Assembly: GCA_963719325.1 (NCBI GenBank)
Contig: CAVRBW010000027.1
Coordinates: 15,619 to 79,618 of the forward strand
DNA from: DATBLE01 sp963719325
Lineage (GTDB): Bacteria > Actinomycetota > Thermoleophilia > Gaiellales > Gaiellaceae
Length of the DNA stretch: 64,000 nt
Direction: 5' to 3'
Each line of letters begins with the position of its first letter. The first letter of the stretch is position 1. Below are positions 48,980 through 57,765 of this stretch, in pieces. Made by a program: the position numbers and the translations under genes. Under the pieces are notes generated by a model. That model saw only the letters and a program-made list of their open reading frames with translations, was not told where the DNA came from and ran no database searches.

Positions 48980-48985
48980 TAGCGT
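48980..48985 (+). promoter_or_regulatory. -10 element of the first succinate dehydrogenase operon
   Basis: TAGCGT six bases before GTG 48992, as at many leading genes here. Confidence 0.45.
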
Positions 48986-48991
48986 CGAATC

Positions 48992-49771
48992 GTGAGCACG
49001 CACGCCGCGTCGGCACCCCTCGGCGCGACTGCGAGGCGGGACCGCTGGTGGATTGCGCCGGTCCTCACCGCGGTCGGTCTGGCGACGCTGGGGATCTACG
49101 CGACCGTTGCGGTCGCGCTCGGATCCGACTACCTCTACACCGACGGCGGCGCGCACTACCTGTCGCCGTTCTACTCCCCCGACCTGAAGAGCCTGATCGG
49201 CTTCGACGCGCCGTTCTCGGGAGCCTTCTTCGCGGTCTGGGTGCCGTTGGGCCTGCGGTTCACGTGTTACTACTACCGCAAGGCCTACTACCGGGCGTTC
49301 TTCCTCGCCCCGCCTGCATGCGCTGTCGCCGGGCTACCCCGCCGGCGGTACCGGGGCGAGGCCTCCTTCCCGTACGTCCTCCAGAACGTGCACCGGTACT
49401 TCCTCTACCTCGCGACCATCGTCCTCGGCTTCCTCTGGTACGACACGGGACGGTCATTCCTGTTCCGCGACTCCGGCGGATCGCTGGAGGTCGGGCTCGG
49501 ACTGGGGACGCTCGTCCTGCTCGTCAACGTCGTCCTCCTCACAGGGTTCACGTTCGGGTGCAACTCGGCTCGCCATCTGGTGGGCGGCAGGCTCGACTGC
49601 TTCACCTGCTCGGGCGGCGCCCGCGCGCGGCACAAGGTCTGGCGCGGCGTCAGCTTCTTGAACGCGATGCACAGGGAGTGGGCGTGGCTGAGCCTCTTCT
49701 CCGTCGTCGCCGCCGACCTGTACATCCGGCTCGCGGCCGCGGGCGTGTTCCACGACCCGAAGATCTTCTAG
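48992..49771 (+). CDS. sdhC: Membrane anchor of succinate dehydrogenase (Sdh1 type)
   Basis: 259 residues from GTG 48992 with about five transmembrane helices, the first in IAPVLTAVGLATLGIYATVA. His residues in FPYVLQNVHRYFLYLATIVL and FLNAMHREWAWLSLFSVVAA could ligate heme or quinone. It corresponds to the anchor of the Mycobacterium Sdh1 complex (Rv0249c), which is followed by flavoprotein and iron-sulfur genes in the same order here. It shares one base with the next start (TAGTG). Heme content cannot be proven from sequence. Confidence 0.8.
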   Translation: MSTHAASAPLGATARRDRWWIAPVLTAVGLATLGIYATVAVALGSDYLYTDGGAHYLSPFYSPDLKSLIGFDAPFSGAFFAVWVPLGLRFTCYYYRKAYYRAFFLAPPACAVAGLPRRRYRGEASFPYVLQNVHRYFLYLATIVLGFLWYDTGRSFLFRDSGGSLEVGLGLGTLVLLVNVVLLTGFTFGCNSARHLVGGRLDCFTCSGGARARHKVWRGVSFLNAMHREWAWLSLFSVVAADLYIRLAAAGVFHDPKIF

Positions 49772-51498
49772 TGGAGCTCGAGTCCTACGAGTACGACGTG
49801 ATCGTGATCGGCGCCGGCGGCGCCGGCTTGCGCGCGGCGATCGCCGCGACCGAGCAAGGGGCGCGTACGGCACTGGTTTGCAAGTCCCTGCTCGGCAAGG
49901 CGCACACGGTAATGGCCGAAGGGGGCATCGCGGCCGCTCTCGGCAACGTCCAGGCCGAGGACAACTGGCGCATTCACTTCCAGGACACCCTGTTCAGCGG
50001 CAAGTACCTGAACAACTGGCACATGGCCGAGCTGCACGCGAAGGAGGCGCCGGACCGCGTGCGCGAGCTGGAGCAGTGGGGAGGGATCTTCGACCGCACC
50101 CCCGAGCGGAAGATGGCGCAGCGCGCATTCGGCGGCCACACGTACAGACGCCTTGTCCACATCGGCGACCGCACGGGCCTCGAGCTGATTCGAACGCTGC
50201 AGGACAAGGCCGTGCACGCGGGGATCGACGTCTTCATGGAATGCACGATCACGCGTCTGCTGAAGGACGGCGAACGAGTGTGCGGCGCTTTCGGCTACCG
50301 GCGGGCGACGGGCAGGTTCGTCGTCTTCACGGCGCGGGCGGTCGTGCTCGCGACCGGCGGAGCGGGGAAGTGCTGGCGGGTCACGTCCAACTCGTGGGAG
50401 TGCACGGGCGACGGGCACGCGCTCGCCTACGAGGCCGGCGCGGATCTCGTCGACATGGAGTTCGTCCAGTTCCACCCGACCGGCATGGTCTGGCCGCCCG
50501 GGGTCGTCGGCCTCCTCGTCACCGAAGCTGTCCGCGGCGAAGGAGGCCTCCTGCGCAACGTGGACGGCGAGCGGTTCATGGAGCGCTACGACCCGAAGCG
50601 GCTGGAGCTCTCGACGCGGGACGTCGTCTCCCGGGCGATCTACACCGAGGTGAAGGAAGGCCGCGGCACGCCCCACGGCGGCGTCCTCCTGGACGTCTCG
50701 CACCTGCCTGCGGCGAGCGTGCAGAAGAAGCTGCCGAGCATGTACGCCCAGTTCATGGAGCTCGCCGGCGTCGACATCACCAAGGAGCCGATGGAGGTCG
50801 GGCCGACCTGCCACTACTTCATGGGCGGGATCGTCGTCGACGCGGAGACCGCAGCGAGCACCGTGCCGGGTCTGTTCTCGGCAGGCGAGTCCTCGGGCGG
50901 CATGAACGGTGCAAACCGCCTGGGCGGAAACTCGCTCTCCGACCTGCTCGTGTTCGGCAAGCGCGCCGGGGAAGGGGCGGCGGCGTACGCAGCCGAGGCG
51001 CCGGGTTCCGGGGCCGTGGACGCTCAGATCGAGGAGGCAGCCGACGAGATGACCGGCTACCTATCGGGGCCGGGCGAGGAAGACCCGTACGCCCTCCACG
51101 CTTCGCTGCAAGAGACGATGCAGAGCGGTGTCGGCATCTTCCGCGACCGCGCCGGTCTGGCCGGCGCGGCAGCCGAGCTCAACGAGCTCGAGCGCCGCGT
51201 GGCCGACGTCCACGCGCCGGCCGGCGACACCGCCTACAACCCGGGCTGGCACCTCTGCCGAGATCTTCGGAGCATGCTCGTCGTCGCCCAGGCGGTCACC
51301 CGCTCGGCCCTGCTCCGCGAGGAGAGCCGCGGCGCACACAGCAGACTCGACTTCCCGGCGTTCGACGACTACTGGGCCGACCAGAACGTCATCGTCCGGA
51401 AGGGGCCCGACGGCATGCAGGTCGCGCCGAGGCCGGTCGTCAAGTCCGCGACGCTGGCACAGCTCGTCGAGGACCGGAAGACGGCGGAGGCGCAGTGA
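49771..51498 (+). CDS. sdhA: Succinate dehydrogenase/fumarate reductase flavoprotein subunit (complex 1)
   Basis: 575 residues from GTG 49771. FAD-binding starts YDVIVIGAGGAGLRAAIAAT; the covalent flavin His is His45 in LLGKAHTVMAEGG. Active site stretches FVQFHPTGMVWPPGVVGLLV, RDVVSRAIYTEVKEGRG, GPTCHYFMGGIVVDA and GANRLGGNSLSD are present. Oxidises succinate to fumarate, passing electrons to the iron-sulfur subunit at 51495, with which it overlaps by four bases (GTGA). Confidence 0.94.
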   Translation: MELESYEYDVIVIGAGGAGLRAAIAATEQGARTALVCKSLLGKAHTVMAEGGIAAALGNVQAEDNWRIHFQDTLFSGKYLNNWHMAELHAKEAPDRVRELEQWGGIFDRTPERKMAQRAFGGHTYRRLVHIGDRTGLELIRTLQDKAVHAGIDVFMECTITRLLKDGERVCGAFGYRRATGRFVVFTARAVVLATGGAGKCWRVTSNSWECTGDGHALAYEAGADLVDMEFVQFHPTGMVWPPGVVGLLVTEAVRGEGGLLRNVDGERFMERYDPKRLELSTRDVVSRAIYTEVKEGRGTPHGGVLLDVSHLPAASVQKKLPSMYAQFMELAGVDITKEPMEVGPTCHYFMGGIVVDAETAASTVPGLFSAGESSGGMNGANRLGGNSLSDLLVFGKRAGEGAAAYAAEAPGSGAVDAQIEEAADEMTGYLSGPGEEDPYALHASLQETMQSGVGIFRDRAGLAGAAAELNELERRVADVHAPAGDTAYNPGWHLCRDLRSMLVVAQAVTRSALLREESRGAHSRLDFPAFDDYWADQNVIVRKGPDGMQVAPRPVVKSATLAQLVEDRKTAEAQ

Positions 51499-52235
51499 GT
51501 ACCCGCACGCTTCGGATCTGGCGCGGAGACGCAACCGGCGGCTCCTTCCTCGACTACCCGATCGACGCCGAGCCGGGGATGGTCGTTCTCGACGCCGTCC
51601 TCGAGATCCAGCGGTCGCAGGCGAAGGATCTCGCCGTCCGCTGGAACTGCAAGGCGGCGAAGTGCGGCTCCTGTAGCGCCGAGGTGAACGGGCAGCCGCG
51701 GTTGATGTGCAAGACCCGACTCGACGCCCTGCCCGAGGAAGCGCCGATCACGGTTCAGCCCATGCAGGCCTTCCCCGTCATCCGCGACCTGGTCACCGAC
51801 GTGTCGTGGAACTACGAGGTCAACAAGAAGATCCCGCCGTTCACGCCGAAGGCCGACGCCGAATGGTCGATCGGCCAGGAGGACGTCGATCGGCTCGCCG
51901 AGTTCAGGAAATGCATCGAATGCTTCCTCTGCCAGGACGTCTGTCACGTCCTGCGCGATCACCGGCTCCAGCCGAGCTATTTCGGCCCGCGGTTCATGGT
52001 CCGGCTCGCAAGTCTGGAGATGCACCCGCTCGACACGCTCGACCGCATGGAGCTGGTCAGGGGCGACGGCGGCATCGGTCTCTGCAACATCACCAAGTGC
52101 TGCGGCGACGTGTGCCCGGAGGGAATCACGATCACCGACAACGCGATCATCCCGCTGAAGGAGCGCGTCGTCGACCGTTTCTACGACCCCTTGCCGAAGC
52201 TCGTGCGGTGGATTTCCGGCCGCCGCGACGTCTGA
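51495..52235 (+). CDS. sdhB: Succinate dehydrogenase/fumarate reductase iron-sulfur subunit (complex 1)
   Basis: 246 residues from GTG 51495. Plant-type [2Fe-2S] cysteines in WNCKAAKCGSCSAEVNGQPR and LMCKTRL; the ferredoxin-like part has RKCIECFLCQDVCHVLRDH and CNITKCCGDVCPEGI for the [4Fe-4S] and [3Fe-4S] clusters. It carries electrons from the flavoprotein to the membrane anchor. Ends the first sdh operon, 39 bases before the second. Confidence 0.93.
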   Translation: MSTRTLRIWRGDATGGSFLDYPIDAEPGMVVLDAVLEIQRSQAKDLAVRWNCKAAKCGSCSAEVNGQPRLMCKTRLDALPEEAPITVQPMQAFPVIRDLVTDVSWNYEVNKKIPPFTPKADAEWSIGQEDVDRLAEFRKCIECFLCQDVCHVLRDHRLQPSYFGPRFMVRLASLEMHPLDTLDRMELVRGDGGIGLCNITKCCGDVCPEGITITDNAIIPLKERVVDRFYDPLPKLVRWISGRRDV

Positions 52236-52274
52236 CGCAGCCGCTTCGGCGTTTCCGATAGCTTCACACCTCCG

Positions 52275-53957
52275 ATGGAGGCGAAGCACGACGTCCTGGT
52301 CGTAGGCGCAGGTCTCTCTGGCATGCGCGCCGCGATCGAGGCATTCGACATCGGCGCCGACGTCGCAGTGGTTTCGAAGCTTCACCCGGTTCGCAGCCAC
52401 TCCAGCGCGGCTGAGGGCGGGATCAACGCGGCACTCGGGAACGCGTCCGAGGACAGCCCCGAGGAGCATGCCTACGACACGGTCAAGGGCTCCGACTACC
52501 TCGGCGACCAGGACGCGATCGAGATCCTCTGCAACGAAGCGCCCGGGGACGTCTACCAGCTCGAGAACTGGGGCGCGAACTTCTCGCGGAGGGAAGATGG
52601 CCGCATCGCGCAACGCGCCTTCGGTGCCGCCGGCGAGCCGCGGACGGCGTATGCCGCCGACATCACCGGCCACGTGCTCGTGAACGTGCTCTACGAGCAG
52701 ATGATGCGGCGGGACGTCCGCGTCTACGAGGAGTACTTCGCCTGGAAGCTCGTCGTCGAGGACGGCCGCTGCCAGGGTGTCATCTGCTGGGACCTCCTCA
52801 ACGGCGGCCTGAAGACGATCGGCGCCAAGACCGTGATCCTGTGCACCGGCGGCGCCGGCCGCCTGTACGTCGGGACGACGAACGCCTACGCGTGCACCGG
52901 CGACGGAATGACGATGGCGCTCCGCGCCGGCGTTCCCCTCAAGGACATGGAGATGATGCAGTTCCACCCGACGACGCTCGCGCCGTCGGGGGTGCTGATC
53001 ACGGAGGCGTGCCGGGGCGAGGGCGCATACCTGCTCAACGGGGAGGACGAGCGCTTTCTCGCCCGCTACGCGCCGAACGCAATGGAGCTCGCCTCGCGGG
53101 ACGTCGTCTCGCGCGCCGAGCAGACCGAGATCGACGAGGGACGCGGCGTCGACGGCAACGTGTTCCTCGACCTCCGGCACCTCGGAGCGGAGAAGATCAT
53201 CGAGCGCCTGCCCGGCACGCGCGAGCTGTCGATGGTGTTCGTCGGCGTCGACCCGATCTACGAGGCGATTCCGGTCCGGCCGGGGGCGCACTACCACATG
53301 GGCGGCATCGACACCGACACGTCGGGCCGCACGGAGCTCGAGGGCCTCTACGCGGCAGGCGAGTGCGCGTGCGTCTCGGTCCACGGCGCCAACCGGCTCG
53401 GCGGGAACGCCCTGATGGAGACGATCACGTACGGCAGGCGCTCGGGTCGCCATGCGGCGGAGTGGGCTCTGGCCAACACCACCGTCACGGTCCCGCCGTC
53501 CGCCGTCGCCGACGCGGAGCGCGAGCTGAAGGCGCTGCTCGACCGGACCGAAGGCGAGCGGCCCTGGAAGATCCGGGAGGAGCTCGGCGAGACGATGCAC
53601 GACAACTTCGGCGTCTTCAGGCGCGAGGATCAAATGATCCGTCAGGAGGAGATCATCGGCGGGCTCCGGGAGCGCTACGAGCACGTCGTCGTCGACGACA
53701 AGGGCCACGTGTTCAACAACGACCTGACGCAGGCGCTCGAGCTGGGCTTTCTGCTCGAGCTCGCCGACTGCATGGTCGTCTCCGGCCTCGCCCGCAAGGA
53801 GAGCCGCGGTGCGCATGCCAGGCCCCACGACTTCCCGAACCGGGATGATGAGAACTACATGAAGCACACGACAGTCCGGTGGATCGCCGACCGCCCGGTT
53901 CTCGACTGGAAGCCGGTCACGGTGACGAAATGGCAGCCGCAGGAGCGGAAGTACTAG
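52275..53957 (+). CDS. sdhA: Succinate dehydrogenase/fumarate reductase flavoprotein subunit (complex 2)
   Basis: 560 residues from ATG 52275. HDVLVVGAGLSGMRAAIEAF begins the FAD domain and His42 in PVRSHSSAAEGGINAALGN is the covalent flavin site. FHPTTLAPSGVLITEACRGE, SRDVVSRAEQTEIDEGRG, RPGAHYHMGGIDTDTSG and HGANRLGGNALMETITYGRR line the active site. It is more similar in pattern to class A/E (HSSAAEGG) than to complex 1. A TAGCTT hexamer lies 10 bases before the ATG. The partner genes follow at once. Confidence 0.94.
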   Translation: MEAKHDVLVVGAGLSGMRAAIEAFDIGADVAVVSKLHPVRSHSSAAEGGINAALGNASEDSPEEHAYDTVKGSDYLGDQDAIEILCNEAPGDVYQLENWGANFSRREDGRIAQRAFGAAGEPRTAYAADITGHVLVNVLYEQMMRRDVRVYEEYFAWKLVVEDGRCQGVICWDLLNGGLKTIGAKTVILCTGGAGRLYVGTTNAYACTGDGMTMALRAGVPLKDMEMMQFHPTTLAPSGVLITEACRGEGAYLLNGEDERFLARYAPNAMELASRDVVSRAEQTEIDEGRGVDGNVFLDLRHLGAEKIIERLPGTRELSMVFVGVDPIYEAIPVRPGAHYHMGGIDTDTSGRTELEGLYAAGECACVSVHGANRLGGNALMETITYGRRSGRHAAEWALANTTVTVPPSAVADAERELKALLDRTEGERPWKIREELGETMHDNFGVFRREDQMIRQEEIIGGLRERYEHVVVDDKGHVFNNDLTQALELGFLLELADCMVVSGLARKESRGAHARPHDFPNRDDENYMKHTTVRWIADRPVLDWKPVTVTKWQPQERKY

Positions 53958-53991
53958 GCATTCGCTCGCGCGAATCCCTTGAGAGGAGGCA

Positions 53992-55035
53992 ATGGACGTC
54001 GCACTGAAGATCTGGCGGTACAACGCGGAGACCGGCGACCGCGAGCTGAGGGACTACGAGGTCGAGGCGCCAGAATGGGCCTGCCTGCTCGACGTGCTCG
54101 ACATCGTCAAGGACAAGGTCGACGGCACGCTCGCCTACCGGAAGAGCTGCCGGATGATGATCTGCGGCTCCTGCGGGATGCGCATGGACGGCCGAGCGGT
54201 GCTCGCCTGCAAGGAACGCATGCTGCCGATCGTCGAAGCCGGCCACGTGCCGGTGATCTCGGCGATGGGCAACCTGCCGATCGTCAAGGACCTCGTCGTC
54301 GACATGGATCCGTTCTGGCAGAAGATGCGCGCGATGAAGCCGTGGCTCGAGCCCGGGTACACCGACGCACCGGAGGGCAAGGAGTTCCACGTCTCCCAGC
54401 GGGACGCCGAGGTGATCCACAAGGAGTCGCTCTGCATCAACTGCGGCTGCTGTGTCTCCGAGTGCAACTCGATGGAGTCGGACCCGGAGTTCCTCGGCCC
54501 CGCGGCGCTCGCGAAGGGGATGCGCTTCGTCGGCGACGCGCGCGACCAGGAGACGGTCGAGCGGCTCGAGGCCTACAACTCCGAGCACGGGATCTGGGAC
54601 TGCACGCGCTGCTACTTCTGCCAGGAGCGCTGTCCGAAAGGCGTCGATCCGCGCGACGCGATCGCCAAGCTGGGCGCCGAGTCGATCAAGCACGGGATCG
54701 ACCGAGACATGGGCGCGAAGCACGCGAAGTGGTTCGTCACCTCCGCCAAGACGACCGGCTGGCTCCGGGAGACCGAGCTCGTCCCGAAGACGCAAGGTGT
54801 CGTCTCCTCGATCAAGCAGATGAAGTTTGCGATGAGCCTGGCCAAGCGGGGCAAGGTGCCGCCGCCCTTCCCGCCCCACGTCGCCCAGGACGTGAAGGAG
54901 TCGCGGGCCCTGTACAACCTCGTGAAGGAGCAGGGACGCGAAGGCGCGGCGGGGATCGTCCAGGGAGAGCACGGGCTCGCCTGGATCGAGTTCGCCGAGC
55001 GGCACGAGCACGACCAGAAAGGGAGCACCGAGTGA
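53992..55035 (+). CDS. sdhB: Succinate dehydrogenase iron-sulfur subunit (complex 2)
   Basis: 347 residues from ATG 53992 with GAGAGGAGG seven bases upstream. [2Fe-2S] ligands in KSCRMMICGSCGMRMDG and LACKERM; ferredoxin clusters in CINCGCCVSECNSMESDP and WDCTRCYFCQERCPKGVDPR. About 100 residues longer than complex 1's subunit, the additional C-terminal region (VPPPFPPHVAQDVKESRALY) being typical of class E forms, where it contacts SdhE. Overlaps the next gene by four bases. Confidence 0.93.
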   Translation: MDVALKIWRYNAETGDRELRDYEVEAPEWACLLDVLDIVKDKVDGTLAYRKSCRMMICGSCGMRMDGRAVLACKERMLPIVEAGHVPVISAMGNLPIVKDLVVDMDPFWQKMRAMKPWLEPGYTDAPEGKEFHVSQRDAEVIHKESLCINCGCCVSECNSMESDPEFLGPAALAKGMRFVGDARDQETVERLEAYNSEHGIWDCTRCYFCQERCPKGVDPRDAIAKLGAESIKHGIDRDMGAKHAKWFVTSAKTTGWLRETELVPKTQGVVSSIKQMKFAMSLAKRGKVPPPFPPHVAQDVKESRALYNLVKEQGREGAAGIVQGEHGLAWIEFAERHEHDQKGSTE

Positions 55036-55913
55036 AGGTCGCGTACTACAAGGGCTGCCTTGCGTCGCTCTCCGCGAAGGAGCTCGACGTCTCGACCCAG
55101 GCCCTGGCGCCGAAGCTCGGGCTCGAGCTGGAAGAGCTCGATTCGGTCACCTGCTGCGGCGCCGGCGACATCCACGAAGCGGAGCCCGACTACTACCTCC
55201 ACCTGAATGCGCGCATCCTCGCGTACGGAGAGGCAACCGGTGCGGGCACGCTGATGACGATCTGCAACGTCTGCACGCTCAACCTCCGGCAGGCGAACTG
55301 GCAGCTGAAGAACGACGACAAGCTGCGCGCGCGGGTGAACGAGAACCTGCAGCGCGTCGGCGTCCCGCCGTACGAGGGCGGCGTCGAGGTGAAGCACCTC
55401 CTCTGGCTGATCGCGGAGGGCGAGGGCTACGACAAACTGAAGCAGGTCGCCCACCGAGGGCTGAAGGGGCTGAAGGTCGCTCCCTTCTACGGCTGCCAGA
55501 TCCTGCGCCCCTCCAAGATCCTCGGCTTCGAGGACCCTGACCGCCCGTGGTCGCTCGAGGCGATCATCCAGGCCTGTGGCGGCGACCCGATCGACTACCC
55601 GGCGAAGATCAAGTGCTGCGGCTTCCCGATCATCCAGGCTCGTGAGGAGACGGCACTGGGCGAGCTGATCCAGCCGATCGAGCAGGCGATGGAAGCCGGA
55701 GCGGACGCGATGGTCACGCCGTGCCCGCTGTGCCATCTCTCGCTCGATGCCTGGCAGCAGAAGCTCGAAGCCGCGACCGGGAAGAGCTACGGGTTGCCGA
55801 TCCTCCACCTCTCGCAGCTGGTGGGTGTCGCCGCCGGCCTGACGGACTCGGAGCTCAAGTTCAAGCGGCACGTGGTCTCGGTCGAGCCCGTGGTCGAGAA
55901 GCTGCGCGTCTGA
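55032..55913 (+). CDS. sdhE: CCG-domain SdhE-type subunit (HdrB-like) of complex 2
   Basis: 293 residues from GTG 55032. Two CCG cysteine modules, VTCCGAGDIHEAEP and IKCCGFPIIQAREETALGEL, with further cysteines in YYKGCLASLSAKE, ICNVCTLNL, YGCQILRPSK and TPCPLCHLSL, as in heterodisulfide reductase HdrB and the SdhE of class E succinate:quinone reductases. It replaces a transmembrane anchor and probably binds an unusual iron-sulfur cluster while attaching peripherally to the membrane. This is not the small flavin-assembly factor also named SdhE. Confidence 0.9.
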   Translation: MKVAYYKGCLASLSAKELDVSTQALAPKLGLELEELDSVTCCGAGDIHEAEPDYYLHLNARILAYGEATGAGTLMTICNVCTLNLRQANWQLKNDDKLRARVNENLQRVGVPPYEGGVEVKHLLWLIAEGEGYDKLKQVAHRGLKGLKVAPFYGCQILRPSKILGFEDPDRPWSLEAIIQACGGDPIDYPAKIKCCGFPIIQAREETALGELIQPIEQAMEAGADAMVTPCPLCHLSLDAWQQKLEAATGKSYGLPILHLSQLVGVAAGLTDSELKFKRHVVSVEPVVEKLRV

Positions 55914-56737
55914 TCGAGCGCGAGAGGCTGCGCACAGGGCTGGCCGCGGCCGCCGGGGTTGCGACCGGGGGGCTTGCCTGGGGGTTCTACGAGGCGGCGT
56001 GGGTGCGCTTCGAGGCGCTCGAGGTCGCGCTTCCCGGGTTGCCGGCCGAGCTCGAGGGCCTGCGGATCGCCCATCTCGCCGACCTGCACCTCGGCGTGCC
56101 TTCGCCGGGTGCGCGTGCCGTCGAGCGTGCCGTCGACTGGGTCGTCGAACGGCAGCCAGACTTCGTCTTCCTCACCGGTGACCTGCTCGCGCGCCCGGGC
56201 GGCGAGGCGCGGTTGCGCGACTTGATCGCACGGCTGCCACCGGTCTACGCGGTGCTCGGCAACCACGACTTCGCGGACAGCCGGGATCCGTTCTCGAAGC
56301 CGGTCGGGGAGGTCGACCTCGGCGCCGGCACCCTGCTGCTCGACGAGGAGGTCACACTCGAGGTGCGGGGTCGGCGGGTGCAGATCGTCGGTGTCGATCC
56401 GCGTACGTACATGCGCCTGGAGGCGCGTCCGTGGGAGCTGGCCGATCCGACCGCAGACCTGCGGATCCTGCTCTGCCACTTCCCCCGGATCGTCGACTTC
56501 CTGCCCGAGCGCGTGTTCGACTTCGTGCTGTCCGGCCACATGCACGACGGGCAGATCTGCCTTCCGTTGCCTCGCGGCAAGCTGCGGCTCGCGCATCCGT
56601 TCGCCCCCTACAACCACGGGATCTACCGGCGGCCCGGAGGGGTGCTTCACGTCTCCTCGGGCCTCGGCACGACCTTTCTCCCGCTCAGGTTCTTCGCCCG
56701 GCCGGAGGCGACGGAGCTCACGCTACGATCGGCCTGA
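55910..56737 (+). CDS. Metallophosphoesterase, apparently started at CTG
   Basis: 275 residues from CTG 55910, which overlaps the SdhE-type stop (CTGA); the next standard start, GTG near 56002, would lose the N-terminal hydrophobic segment LAAAAGVATGGLAWGFYEAA. Metal ligands: RIAHLADLHLGVPSPG (D-x-H), FVFLTGDLLARPGGEA, VLGNHDFADSRD, LCHFP and VLSGHMHDGQICLP. The membrane segment and YkuE-like arrangement suggest a lipid-phosphate or UDP-sugar-lipid phosphatase. Substrate unknown; coupling to the sdh operon is notable. Confidence 0.85.
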   Translation: MIERERLRTGLAAAAGVATGGLAWGFYEAAWVRFEALEVALPGLPAELEGLRIAHLADLHLGVPSPGARAVERAVDWVVERQPDFVFLTGDLLARPGGEARLRDLIARLPPVYAVLGNHDFADSRDPFSKPVGEVDLGAGTLLLDEEVTLEVRGRRVQIVGVDPRTYMRLEARPWELADPTADLRILLCHFPRIVDFLPERVFDFVLSGHMHDGQICLPLPRGKLRLAHPFAPYNHGIYRRPGGVLHVSSGLGTTFLPLRFFARPEATELTLRSA

Positions 56738-57045
56738 TGGAAGGGCACGCGAGCATCTCGCCCGATGTCATCGCCAGGTACGCAGGCGACGCGGCCCTCG
56801 AGGTCGAAGGCGTCCGGGGTCTCGTCGACCGGCACCTGCCCCGCCAGCGTGGAGTCAGGATTGCCGCTGCCGACGACGGCCAGGTCTCGGTCGAGCTCCA
56901 CCTCGAGCTCGAGTGGGGAGCCGCGTTTCCCGAGGTCGGGCGCGCGGTGCAGGACCGTGTCGCCGGGTATCTCGCACGCATGGTGGACGCTCGACCGGCG
57001 CGGGTGGACGTGATCGTCGCCGAGATCGGGCCCGTCGGCGCCTGA
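56737..57045 (+). CDS. Asp23/Gls24 family envelope stress-response protein
   Basis: 102 residues from ATG 56737, sharing one base with the phosphoesterase stop (TGATG). SISPDVIARYAGDAALEVEG, VRGLVDRHLPRQRGVRIAA, GQVSVELHLELEWGAAFPEV and GRAVQDRVAGYLARMVDARP match the family fold. Asp23-type proteins bind near the membrane or affect wall stress in Gram-positives. Middle member of a three-gene coupled run. Confidence 0.85.
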   Translation: MEGHASISPDVIARYAGDAALEVEGVRGLVDRHLPRQRGVRIAAADDGQVSVELHLELEWGAAFPEVGRAVQDRVAGYLARMVDARPARVDVIVAEIGPVGA

Positions 57046-57659
57046 TGCCGCCGCGCGTCGCCGGTCTCACCGGCGCAACCCTCGAGACGGCCCCGTCTGT
57101 GTGTCACGAGTGCGTCTGGTGGCAATCTCGTGGGCGGCGTCCAGACAAGCGCCGCTGGATCGCGAAGACCGAGGAGGACTGGGGTGCGTGGGGCACCGTG
57201 TACTACGACGGCGACGGGCGCCTGCTCGGCTCGATGCAATACGGCCCCTCGGGCGTCTTCCCTCGGGCAACGGACCTGCCCGCCGGGCCGCCGTCGTCCG
57301 ACGCCGTGCTCGTCACGTGTGCCTACGTCGTCGACAAGGCGACCCCGTGGGTGATGCAGTCGCTGTTCCTCGCCGCGATCGGCGACGCGAAGGATCGAGG
57401 GGCGAAAGCGCTCGAGGCGTTCGCGTACCGCTATCCCGAAGGCGAGTCGACGTACGAGCGCTTTCTCGTCCACCGCACGGTGTTCCCGGCTGACTTCCTC
57501 TCCGACTTCGGCTTCCGCACCGTTCGGACGCAGGGCCGAGTGGAACTCGCCCGCCTCGATCTCGGCGGTCTGGTCCCGGTGCACGAGGGCATGCCGGCGC
57601 GCGTGTTCCGTCAACTGAAGCAGGCACTCGTCCCGGCGCCCGTGCCACAGCGACCCTGA
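57045..57659 (+). CDS. GNAT-like acetyltransferase family protein
   Basis: 204 residues from ATG 57045, sharing one base with the Asp23 gene (TGATG). It has a CHECVWW motif near the N-terminus, then WGTVYYDGDGRLLGSMQYGP, VLVTCAYVVDKATPWVMQSL and GVQ-like LFLAAIGDAKDRGAKALEAF, and VFPADFLSDFGFRTVRTQGR, where the last two fit the acetyl-CoA-binding helix and C-terminal strand of GNAT folds. The Cys pair is unusual. Acceptor unknown. Other N-acyltransferase-like proteins without activity are possible. Confidence 0.7.
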   Translation: MPPRVAGLTGATLETAPSVCHECVWWQSRGRRPDKRRWIAKTEEDWGAWGTVYYDGDGRLLGSMQYGPSGVFPRATDLPAGPPSSDAVLVTCAYVVDKATPWVMQSLFLAAIGDAKDRGAKALEAFAYRYPEGESTYERFLVHRTVFPADFLSDFGFRTVRTQGRVELARLDLGGLVPVHEGMPARVFRQLKQALVPAPVPQRP

Positions 57660-57663
57660 AGCG

Positions 57664-57730
57664 GTGTGGACAAAGAGTCGCGCTTCTGTTCGAAGTCCAG
57701 TGTCAGACACTGGGTGGCAAACGTCACAAG
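57664..57730. repeat. Dispersed palindromic repeat, copy C
   Basis: Carries ggacaaagagtcgcg (57668-57682) as in copy A, and the palindrome ccagtgtc-a-gacactgg (57697-57713). It lies between the converging acetyltransferase and asd genes. Confidence 0.6.
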
Positions 57731-57765
57731 GGACGCGGCGATCGAGCTCTAACCGAGGGCTGTCC

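Noticed and set aside
55032..55913. SdhE flavinylation factor
   Set aside because: The protein is the unrelated CCG-domain subunit of class E enzymes that bears the same name, not the 90-residue assembly factor.
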